Part shown: piece by piece, positions 9,590 through 16,620 of the stretch
Layout: each line of letters begins with the position of its first letter
How positions within the stretch are numbered: the stretch's first letter is position 1
DNA from: Siphonobacter sp. SORGH_AS_0500
GTDB lineage: Bacteria; Bacteroidota; Bacteroidia; Cytophagales; Spirosomataceae
NCBI RefSeq assembly: GCF_002838835.1
Contig: NZ_NHPP01000001.1
Span: 310,001 to 374,000 of the forward strand
Length of the DNA: 64,000 nt
Direction: 5' to 3'
Translations under genes and position numbers: made by a program
The notes under the pieces: generated by a model
Told to the model about the DNA's origin: nothing
The model's database searches: none
Seen by the model: the letters and a program-made list of their open reading frames with translations, nothing else

Positions 9590-10629
9590 TGCGTCAATTA
9601 GCTCGATTAATACTCATCTTTATTTTAGTCGCAATATTCCTGATCGGATTATCTAAATCCTTTTATCATACGCTTGGATTAGCAGGTTATTTACCGGATG
9701 ATTACAAATACGGCGACTTATATCGTTTTACTAATCTTGTTCAGTTCAAACAAGCTCATGTAACTTGTCCAAAGCTATATCCCACCGGTGCTCCCAAAGC
9801 ATCGATTGCACTGTATGCCATTGGGGACAGTTTTATGGAACCTGGTTCGGTTGATAGTTCAGATTTCATTGCTCAGCGTTATTCTTATACTCACTGGAAT
9901 GATCAGAAAACCGTACGGCTAGATACTTCCTTACACAATGTGTTATTGATTGAATCCGTCGAGCGGCATTTTCGCGAACATTTAGCTACTTTAATTACCA
10001 ACCTTTCCATTGTACAATCTTCGGTACCCAACACCCATGCCTCGGTGCCTACCAATGATTTGGTTGCTTTCTTAGAAGGCACGCATGATTCCCGGCTTAA
10101 GGTGCCTGAAGAACGTTACGACAACGTATTATTTAACTGGCCTGTCTTTCTTCGGTTAAAAGAATTTAAAGCCTGGTTGAATCTCCACCTCTTCGATCGG
10201 ACGCATGCCATGACTTCACTATCTCCTGATCGTAAGCATGTTTTTTTAAATTTAGATACGGATTCTACTTTAATTAACTCCAATTTTAATTCAGTCTCAG
10301 AAGAAGAAATTACGAAGCTGATTACTCATTTAAATGAGAGTTATGACAACTATCATTCGTTAGGATTTGATGAAATATACCTTAGTATTATTCCTAATAA
10401 AACGACAGTAACTGCTCCCGAAATGGGGCCTTATAATCACTTAATTGAACGCATTCAGTCGGATACGCGTCTTAAAGTGAAAATAATTGATGCGTATTCT
10501 CTGGTAAAACCTTTAGGTGCGGAAGGTTACCAAAAGGGAGATAGTCACTGGACTTGCCAAAGCCGTGATCTATGGTTAAGAGCCATTAATGAACAGTTGG
10601 CCAAGAGCAGGATTCCATCCATACCATAA
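9589..10629 (+). CDS. SGNH/AlgJ-like O-acetyltransferase partner, copy 2
   Basis: 346 residues; the ATG overlaps the previous stop (TAATG at 9587-9591). It has an N-terminal anchor (about 7-23), GDSF with S81 (79-82) and GDSH with D318 and H320, so both catalytic elements of the SGNH fold are intact. Shared features with copy 1 include the YGDLYRFTNL-type segment after the anchor, the D-T-S-x-H-N-V-L motif and the NKT...PYN-x-L/I-IERIQ region. Two full-length paralogues suggest that they act on different positions or at different steps of acetylation. The operon ends at a strong hairpin just downstream. Confidence 0.82.
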   Translation: MRQLARLILIFILVAIFLIGLSKSFYHTLGLAGYLPDDYKYGDLYRFTNLVQFKQAHVTCPKLYPTGAPKASIALYAIGDSFMEPGSVDSSDFIAQRYSYTHWNDQKTVRLDTSLHNVLLIESVERHFREHLATLITNLSIVQSSVPNTHASVPTNDLVAFLEGTHDSRLKVPEERYDNVLFNWPVFLRLKEFKAWLNLHLFDRTHAMTSLSPDRKHVFLNLDTDSTLINSNFNSVSEEEITKLITHLNESYDNYHSLGFDEIYLSIIPNKTTVTAPEMGPYNHLIERIQSDTRLKVKIIDAYSLVKPLGAEGYQKGDSHWTCQSRDLWLRAINEQLAKSRIPSIP

Positions 10630-10639
10630 GTCTGTTCAA

Positions 10640-10667
10640 AAAAAGACACGCCTAGACGTGTCTTTTT
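10640..10667 (+). terminator. Rho-independent terminator after the O-acetylation operon
   Basis: Perfect 11-bp stem AAAAAGACACG / CGTGTCTTTTT with a 6-base loop, ten bases after the stop of the last operon gene. It can also serve the convergent SMP-30 gene, since both strands end in a T-run. Confidence 0.85.
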
Positions 10668-10686
10668 GGGTTAGTTAAAAACCTTA

Positions 10687-11577
10687 TTAATTTCCTTTAT
10701 TAATCATTTGTAAAGTATATACGAATTCGGAAGCTGTAATAAAGAGCATTTTTCGATCTTTCCCTCCAAAACAAACATTACCTACCCATCCGGCTGGTAC
10801 AGGAATATGCTGAATTTTCTCGCCTTTAGCGTTATAAATGAAAACGCCTTTTCCGGTAATGTATAAATTCCCTTCCGCGTCCAGCGTCATTCCATCGGAA
10901 CCCTGATTGACAAAAAGCTGACGATTACTTAGACTTCCGTCTTTATTAATCTGGTATTTATACGTTTTATTAGCCTGAATATCGGCCACAAATAAATAGT
11001 TGCCATCAGCTGACCCAATAATTCCATTCGGTTTTACTAATTGATCGTCAACTACCGTCGGCTGTTTTTTTCCTTTGGGCAAATAATATACTTTCTGCTC
11101 TTCAATTTCAGGTTTCTGACGTTGCCAGTAATTACGTTGATAATAAGGATCGGTGAAGTATATCCCCCCTTTTGCATCGATCCATAAATCGTTAGGGCCA
11201 TTCAGTTTTTTACCCGCAACATCGCTCATCAATACTGTTACTTTTTTGTCGGGTGAAATGGACCATAACTCATTTTTCTCATCCGCACAGGAAATCAGGT
11301 TACCTTTCTTGTCAAAATAAAGTCCATTCGATCGGCCTGTTTTATCCATCCATAAGGTCAGCTTTCCATCGGTGTCATACTTCCAGATTTTATCGTTTGG
11401 CTGATCAGTAAAATAGATAGTACCGTTCTTATCAGCCGCGGGGCCTTCTGTAAAAATGAATTGACTGGAGATTTTTTGTAGGCTCGCCCCCGGAGCAATC
11501 AAGTTTTTTTCCTGAGCAAAAACTGAAGTGGATAAGGCAATTCCTAGCAGAAGGTTTAGAGAAGTTTTAAGTCGCAT
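10687..11577 (-). CDS. SMP-30/gluconolactonase-family protein
   Basis: 296 residues with a cleavable signal peptide (about 1-21, ending VFAQ), so the protein is exported. The body is a six-bladed beta-propeller of the SMP-30/gluconolaconase/LRE type, with FTEGPAAD near the start, NGLYFDKKGN, GPNDLWIDAKGGIYFTDPYY and a PNGIIGSADGNYLFVAD segment carrying conserved Asn/Asp metal ligands. Family members hydrolyse sugar lactones such as gluconolactone or xylonolactone using a divalent cation. It is a monocistronic gene on the minus strand facing the O-acetylation operon. The substrate cannot be told from sequence. Confidence 0.85.
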   Translation of the reverse strand: MRLKTSLNLLLGIALSTSVFAQEKNLIAPGASLQKISSQFIFTEGPAADKNGTIYFTDQPNDKIWKYDTDGKLTLWMDKTGRSNGLYFDKKGNLISCADEKNELWSISPDKKVTVLMSDVAGKKLNGPNDLWIDAKGGIYFTDPYYQRNYWQRQKPEIEEQKVYYLPKGKKQPTVVDDQLVKPNGIIGSADGNYLFVADIQANKTYKYQINKDGSLSNRQLFVNQGSDGMTLDAEGNLYITGKGVFIYNAKGEKIQHIPVPAGWVGNVCFGGKDRKMLFITASEFVYTLQMINKGN

Positions 11578-11825
11578 CGGTCTGAATGATTAATAATGCT
11601 GCAAATGAAAGAGATTATAGCCGTTTTAGTTAAGATTTCAGGTAACAAATCCAAAACAATAACGGTTCTGGTCCTTGCCGCCGAGTTACCTTACTCATAA
11701 GATTGCATTGGTGTTGGTAAACGCCTAAACATTGATTGTCTAATACTATATTTTTTGTTGTAATAGGTTGAATCGTAATCGATCAACTAACAACCACGGA
11801 CCCTAACAACTATTAAGTACTTCAA

Positions 11826-13030
11826 TTAATGCGGAAAGGATATTTTTCCCATTGACACACTAGGCACTCCCTGTCTATGCCCAAAATTAGTTTTACCACC
11901 CGCCAGGGCTTCATTAGCAAGCGTAGCAAACAGAACAGCTTCCTTGGCATCCCCCAAAATCCCTAATTCGTCGGTCTTTCTAAGGCTAAACTTGGGTAAT
12001 AACTCTTGAATATGAGCCAGTAACAAAGGATTATGCACCCCACCCCCACTTGCATAAATTACCCATTGGGTAGAACTTTCATGCCAGTCCAGCGATTGCT
12101 TCACTGCTTTAGCGATGGTTTCAGCCGAAAAGCGAGTCAGAGTCGCTAGCACGTCTTCGGGAGACAGCTCTTCCGTCTGGCTTCGCTGTTGTGCTCTTTG
12201 CAAATAATCTAGGTTAAATAACTCAGGACCCGTCGTTTTCGGAAATGTTTTTTGAAAGAAAGGATCGTTTTTAAGTTCTGTTACTAATGCTTCATTAATC
12301 ACGCCACGCTGGGCTATTTCAGCATTTTCGTCATAAGGCAAGTCAAAATACTTGCGGGTTACTGCATCAATTAACGTATTACCCGTGCCTGTATCCGTCG
12401 CAAAAACTTCATCTGCATTCAGGTTGGCGGGTAAGTAAGTGAAATTGGCGATGCCGCCCATGTTGAGAAGAATGCGATTTTCTCCGGGTTTTGAGAAAAT
12501 CAGGTAATCGCCATACACGGCTAGTGGAGCTCCTTCACCACCCGCAGCACAGTGCTTCTGTCGAAAATCGGACAGGGTAATGATGCCCGTTGTTACAGCC
12601 ATGTGATCGCCGTCACCAATTTGAAGGGTTGCATTGGGAAATTTCGCTAGGCCATGTAAGATTTTAGGGGCGTGAAAGACCGTCTGGCCGTGGCTGGCAA
12701 TGCAATCAATGTCTGCGGAATTTACATTCCATTCCTTCAAACAATCCAGCACGATGCTTCCGTGAAGGTTACCAATCCAGGGATTTAATAAAGCAAGTTG
12801 CTGAAAATCAATCTCACGACGAGCAAATACTTTTCGAATTTCGTCTTTAATCGACTCGTCGAAAGGAACCGTTTTAAAGTTTAAAACCCTTACCTGCGTT
12901 TCTCCCCTTGCCCCTCGAACTCGCAAAGCACTACATCCAGCCCATCCATCGAAGTCCCTGACATCAACCCAATGATCCGGCGGGTTTGCTTATTAGCGAT
13001 CTGGTATAATTTCTCAATATTTGAATTCAT
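11826..13030 (-). pseudogene. anmK: Anhydro-N-acetylmuramic acid kinase, one-base frameshift near the N-terminus
   Basis: AnmK phosphorylates 1,6-anhydro-MurNAc in cell-wall recycling. Translating from the ATG at 13028-13030 gives a typical start with the ATP-binding motif GLMSGTSMDGLDVVLCEFEG, then a stop after about 46 codons. The rest (TQVRVLNFKTVPFD, ASHGQT, QIGDGDH, SDFRQKHCAAGGEGAP, TDTGTGN) continues in the -1 frame to the stop at 11826. Adding one base around 12900-12912 (run GGGGCAAGGGGAGAAACG) joins the halves into 401 residues, the usual length for Bacteroidota AnmK. The downstream part alone would start at a TTG (12926) and lack the phosphate-binding loop. It is either a genuine frameshift or a sequencing deletion in the G-rich run. 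Confidence 0.85.
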
Positions 13031-13100
13031 AGTTTATTGCTATTTATGCAGGCAAATAAAGAATCTACCAATTGACCTACATTATAAATAAACAAATGAA

Positions 13101-13126
13101 AAGGACTACTCAGGTGAGTAGTCCTT
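13101..13126 (-). terminator. Terminator of the PhnA-like gene
   Basis: A 12-bp perfect inverted repeat AAGGACTACTCA / TGAGTAGTCCTT lies immediately after the minus-strand stop, followed on that strand by a T-rich tract. Confidence 0.8.
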
Positions 13127-13131
13127 CTTTA

Positions 13132-13677
13132 TTAGCCATTCTGTTTTTTCAGGTATTTTGTCAGAATAACAATCAATTGTCCATCGATTTTCCCTTCAAT
13201 CTGCTCTGGATTATCTTCAACCAGTCGAATATTTTTTACTACGGTTCCAATACGGGCGTTAATCAAACTTCCTTTCACATCCAGCGTTTTGGTTAACACC
13301 ACAGAATCGCCGTGATTCAATACATTTCCTAAGCTGTCTTTATGCTCCAGAGCCGCGATTGGTTCGTCCTCTTCTCCGAGAGCCTTTGCCCAATCCAGCA
13401 ACTCTTCATCCAGGTAAAGCATATCCAGCAAATCCGCTGCCCAGGTCTCCGTCTTTAACCGATTCAGCATTCGCCACGCTATTGCTTGCACGGCGGGTTC
13501 TTCGCTCCACATGGCGTCCGACAGAAAATGCCAGTAATCGGGTTTCAATTCCGTTTTACGCTCAATCTGATCCAAACAAGTTTGGCAGAGTATTACTTTG
13601 TTCGGAAAAGAACGGACGGGTTGCACTTCATACACAGAAAGTTGCTCCGAAGAACCGCATAATGCACAAATTGACAT
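13132..13677 (-). CDS. PhnA-like zinc-ribbon protein
   Basis: 181 residues. The N-terminus has two CxxC knuckles, C4-C7 and C31-C34, forming a small zinc ribbon. The C-terminal ~70 residues (DSLGNVLNHGDSVVLTKTL ... IGTVVKNIRL ... IDGQLIVILTKYLKKQ) are the SH3-like PhnA domain. A helical stretch of ~60 residues joins them, longer than in the ~110-residue E. coli PhnA, as is common in Bacteroidota. Despite the name, a role in alkylphosphonate use is not established for these proteins, and no phn genes are near. The gene lies between the tRNA-Ser terminator and its own terminator, so it is probably monocistronic. Confidence 0.85.
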   Translation of the reverse strand: MSICALCGSSEQLSVYEVQPVRSFPNKVILCQTCLDQIERKTELKPDYWHFLSDAMWSEEPAVQAIAWRMLNRLKTETWAADLLDMLYLDEELLDWAKALGEEDEPIAALEHKDSLGNVLNHGDSVVLTKTLDVKGSLINARIGTVVKNIRLVEDNPEQIEGKIDGQLIVILTKYLKKQNG

Positions 13678-13726
13678 GGGGATACCTTTTAAATGAATGG
13701 ATTAATAAGACAACTGAAAACCAAAA

Positions 13727-13758
13727 AAAGCCTGATTATCGGCTGATAATCAGGCTTT
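13727..13758 (-). terminator. Terminator downstream of tRNA-Ser
   Basis: Perfect 14-bp stem AAAGCCTGATTATC / GATAATCAGGCTTT with a 4-base loop directly after the tRNA 3' end, followed on the minus strand by TTTTTTTGG. Confidence 0.85.
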
Positions 13759-13760
13759 AG

Positions 13761-13848
13761 CAGAGGGGAAGGGATTCGAACCCTCGATACCCTTTAGAGG
13801 TATACACACTTTCCAGGCGTGCTCCTTCAACCACTCGGACACCCCTCT
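13761..13848 (-). tRNA. tRNA-Ser (anticodon GGA)
   Basis: An 88-nt type II tRNA on the minus strand. The acceptor stem AGAGGGG pairs with CCCCTCT plus discriminator G. The anticodon arm reads CACGCCTGGAAAGTGTG with anticodon GGA, a long variable arm follows, and the T arm contains GGGTTCGAATCCC. CCA is not encoded. A terminator lies directly downstream and a candidate promoter upstream. Confidence 0.95.
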
Positions 13849-13861
13849 GTGTTTTGGGTCC

Positions 13862-13893
13862 GCAAGATACAACTTTGAAATGCCCAAAAGCAA
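13862..13893 (-). promoter_or_regulatory. Candidate promoter of tRNA-Ser
   Basis: On the minus strand TTG (13893-13891) is followed after 21 bases by TATCTTGC (13869-13862), close to the Bacteroidota -33/-7 pattern, and ends 13 bases before the tRNA 5' end. The -7 word is one T short of the consensus. Confidence 0.4.
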
Positions 13894-13897
13894 GCGT

Positions 13898-14965
13898 TTA
13901 GCTTAATTCTCCTCGTAAAGATTCAGATAATTCTTTTCTAATGCGTTCGATGTCGTCGCCGTATTGTCCTAATAAAAACATCAATTTCGTAACGGCGGCT
14001 TCCGACGTCAAGTCTGCCCCACTCACTAAGCCCATGTCATTCAGATACTTACTGGTCTGATAGCGTCCCTGCATTACTTTCCCCCCCATGCATTGCGAGA
14101 CGTTTAACAGGATTACACCGCGTTCGGTTGCTTTTTGTAAAGCTTCCAGAAACCAGGGAGCTGTGGGAGCATTCCCGGCACCGTACGTTTCCAGCACCAC
14201 TCCTTTCAGGTTTTCAATCGACAAAATACTGTGTAAAACAGACGCAGAGATTCCGGGAAAAATTTTCAGAATAACCACATTTGAATCCAGTTTCTGGTGC
14301 ACCCGAAACGGTTGGTCTGACTGGTAAGACCGGATATAGGGCCGATTGTAATCAATGGTAACCCCGGCTTCGGCCAGCAAGGGATAATTCTCCGACTGGA
14401 ACGCATTAAACTGGCTACTTTCCTGTTTACGTGCCCGATTTCCGCGTAGCAACAGCGAGTGAAAATAAATGGCAACTTCCGGTACCATCGGCTGGTTATA
14501 TTCGTCACGAGCGGCGGCTATTTCGAGAGCGGTAATAAAATTCTCGACGGCATCCGTCCGGGCGGCTCCGATGGGCAACTGAGCTCCGGTCAGGATCACG
14601 GGTTTATTCAGATTCTCAAAAAGGAAGCTCAGAGCCGAAGCCGTATAGGCCATAGTATCGGTGCCGTGAACAATGACAAAACTATCGTACTGATCGTAAC
14701 GCTCGGCAATAATCTGGCTCAGGTGTAACCAGTGCTCCGGCTGCATGTTGGACGAATCCAGTAATTCATCCAACACCAAGACAGAAATCGAAAAACGGAG
14801 GCGGGCTAATTCTGGAATGCGATCCAGAATTTGCTCGAAATTGAAGGGAACAAGCGTTTCCAGACGACGATCATAGACCATGCCAAACGTTCCGCCGGTA
14901 TAGATGACCAGAACTGAAACCGGGGAATGGGCCGAAGCCGCCGTATCAACAGTAATAAGTTTCAA
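13898..14965 (-). CDS. ansA: Type I L-asparaginase
   Basis: 355 residues. The two asparaginase catalytic signatures are present: YTGGTFGMV with the nucleophilic Thr in T23-G-G-T26, and VHGTDTMAYTAS (H100-T104) with the Thr-Asp pair of the second triad. There is no signal peptide, which fits the cytoplasmic type I (low-affinity) enzyme that hydrolyses asparagine to aspartate and ammonia. The C-terminal ~100 residues form the usual second domain (VVLETYGAGNAP, NVSQCMGGKV). It starts 30 bases after the TatD stop on the same strand, so TatD and AnsA may be co-transcribed. Confidence 0.92.
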   Translation of the reverse strand: MKLITVDTAASAHSPVSVLVIYTGGTFGMVYDRRLETLVPFNFEQILDRIPELARLRFSISVLVLDELLDSSNMQPEHWLHLSQIIAERYDQYDSFVIVHGTDTMAYTASALSFLFENLNKPVILTGAQLPIGAARTDAVENFITALEIAAARDEYNQPMVPEVAIYFHSLLLRGNRARKQESSQFNAFQSENYPLLAEAGVTIDYNRPYIRSYQSDQPFRVHQKLDSNVVILKIFPGISASVLHSILSIENLKGVVLETYGAGNAPTAPWFLEALQKATERGVILLNVSQCMGGKVMQGRYQTSKYLNDMGLVSGADLTSEAAVTKLMFLLGQYGDDIERIRKELSESLRGELS

Positions 14966-14994
14966 TGAAGTATGCTTTAGGGTATTGGTTAATC

Positions 14995-15762
14995 TTACTG
15001 AAGCAACTGTAAGGCATTTTCAGTAGTGATTTTAGTAACAGTTTCCAGCGAAACCTCTTTTAAATCCGCAATTTTCTGAGCAATCAGCGGTAAGTAACTG
15101 GATTCATTTCGCTTTCCCCGGTATGGTACGGGAGCCAGATAGGGGGCATCCGTTTCTAACACCAGATGTTTTAATTCTACTTCGGGAATGACCTTATCAA
15201 GCCCTCCGTTTTTAAAGGTAACTACCCCACCAATGCCTAACAAAAAGTTAAGCTCAATCGCTTTTTTGGCCTCTTCAACTCCACCCGAAAAACAGTGAAA
15301 AATCCCTCTCAAATTTGGGTCGTTGTGTTTTTCGATTAGTTCTACCGTCTCCCAAAAGGCATTCCGGCAATGAATGGCAATGGGAAGTTTGCAGGCCTGA
15401 GCCCATTGCAACTGCGTTAAAAAAGCAGCTTTTTGTTGCTCAGCAAAGGTAACATCCCAGTAAAAATCAAGACCAATTTCTCCGATGGCTACAAATGCTG
15501 ACGGGTCTTTATCAAGCCACTCTTTCATAATGGCCAGCTCTTGCTCTACATTCTCCTTCACATACGTGGGATGCAGACCTATCATAGGGCGGCATTTTCC
15601 GGGATAATTTTTAGCCAGCTCCATCATGCCCGGAATCGTTTCCGAATCGCAGTTGGGTAACCAGAATTGGTCTACGCCTTTGTCGATCGCCCGCTGAATC
15701 ATGGCTTCGCGATCGGTATCGTATTGCTCATCGTACAGGTGAGCGTGAGTTTCTATAATCAT
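14995..15762 (-). CDS. TatD-family metal-dependent hydrolase/DNase
   Basis: 255 residues from the ATG at 15762; a TTG seven codons upstream is less likely because family members begin right before the metal motif. The TIM-barrel amidohydrolase metal ligands are visible: THAHLYD (H6, H8), GEIGLDFYWD, AIHCRNA, FHCFSGG and the late LETDAPYL. TatD proteins are 3'-5' exonucleases and some act in DNA repair or quality control; many homologues have unknown substrates. A hairpin terminator belonging to the upstream SanA-like gene separates it from that gene. Confidence 0.9.
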   Translation of the reverse strand: MIIETHAHLYDEQYDTDREAMIQRAIDKGVDQFWLPNCDSETIPGMMELAKNYPGKCRPMIGLHPTYVKENVEQELAIMKEWLDKDPSAFVAIGEIGLDFYWDVTFAEQQKAAFLTQLQWAQACKLPIAIHCRNAFWETVELIEKHNDPNLRGIFHCFSGGVEEAKKAIELNFLLGIGGVVTFKNGGLDKVIPEVELKHLVLETDAPYLAPVPYRGKRNESSYLPLIAQKIADLKEVSLETVTKITTENALQLLQ

Positions 15763-15789
15763 AAGCCCTGAATAATCCTGCAAAACTAA

Positions 15790-15818
15790 GAAAACCCAGA
15801 CGGATCGTCCGGGTTTTC
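15790..15818 (-). terminator. Terminator after the SanA-like gene
   Basis: Inverted repeat AAAACCC-A-GACG / CGTC-C-GGGTTTT with a 3-base loop and one mismatch, placed just after the stop at 15835 on the minus strand and followed by T-rich sequence. Confidence 0.7.
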
Positions 15819-15834
15819 TGAAAAGTAAGTTCCA

Positions 15835-16566
15835 TTAGATGGAATCGTCCACAGCCCGCTTCCGGCGTTCGTTTTCGATGGGAATGTTTCGTCGCGTAAA
15901 GGTTGGGTTCAGGAAAAAAACATCCATCACCGCTTTCGGACGAGCCAGGTATTCCCGAACCAGGGTTTTAATCGAATATCCATTGGGTACATCCTGAGCC
16001 GCAAAAGCCACCGCCTCAACATCCAGTTGATTAGCCAGAAATAAAGCTCTGGCGTTATGAAAAGGTTGCGAAATGACGGTTACCTGCTTATGCTTGAAAA
16101 CTTCCCGGCAGCGAACAATACTATCGTACGTCCGGCGGCCCGCAAAGTCATGCTGGATCACATTGGCCGGAACGCCTAAAGCCACGAGAGCATCTTCCAT
16201 GTCTCGAGGTTCATTGTAGTATTCCGAATCATTATTGCCACTCAGAATCAGCACTTTCACTTTTCCTTCATGGTATAATAAGGCGGCTGCTTCCATACGG
16301 TATTTGAAAAATAAATTCTGACGACCGCTGGCACTGTATTTACTCGTTCCCAGCACCAACCCGACATCATTAGCCGGAAGTTGCTTCAGAAAATAATAAT
16401 TCTGGTTACTCGTACTTAGCACTACCCAAACATTACAAAGCAGAATAATTATGAACACAGCAAACCCTACCTTGGCTATCCACTTGGTAATTTTTACCAA
16501 AAGGCTAGTCCGGTGACTCACCTGGCGTGTAGCACTAAAAAGTAGGGTTTTTTCGGTCATATCCAT
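15835..16566 (-). CDS. SanA/ElyC-type DUF218 membrane protein
   Basis: 243 residues with one N-terminal membrane segment (about 27-48) and a DUF218 domain outside. Diagnostic parts are the GLVLGTSKYSASGR strand-turn, the NLFFKYRMEAAALLY helix, KVLILSGNNDSEYYNEPRDM and the HDFAGRRTYDSIVR segment, all close to E. coli SanA (vancomycin sensitivity). In E. coli, SanA and the related ElyC influence envelope integrity and lipid carrier metabolism; the chemistry is unresolved. It sits directly downstream of topoisomerase IV subunit A with a 54-base gap, so it could be read from the same transcript. Confidence 0.82.
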   Translation of the reverse strand: MDMTEKTLLFSATRQVSHRTSLLVKITKWIAKVGFAVFIIILLCNVWVVLSTSNQNYYFLKQLPANDVGLVLGTSKYSASGRQNLFFKYRMEAAALLYHEGKVKVLILSGNNDSEYYNEPRDMEDALVALGVPANVIQHDFAGRRTYDSIVRCREVFKHKQVTVISQPFHNARALFLANQLDVEAVAFAAQDVPNGYSIKTLVREYLARPKAVMDVFFLNPTFTRRNIPIENERRKRAVDDSI

Positions 16567-16620
16567 CCATTCTGTGATTACGACTCTAGCGGTTCGTTAC
16601 CTAAATCTCGCAAGACTTCT

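Noticed and set aside
11826..12926. Intact AnmK starting at TTG 12926
   Set aside because: The ATP-binding GLMSGTSMDG motif lies upstream in another frame, so the shorter reading would lack a required part.
13072..13296. 74-codon plus-strand open frame over the PhnA-like gene
   Set aside because: It is antisense to a well-supported PhnA domain and runs through its terminator hairpin.
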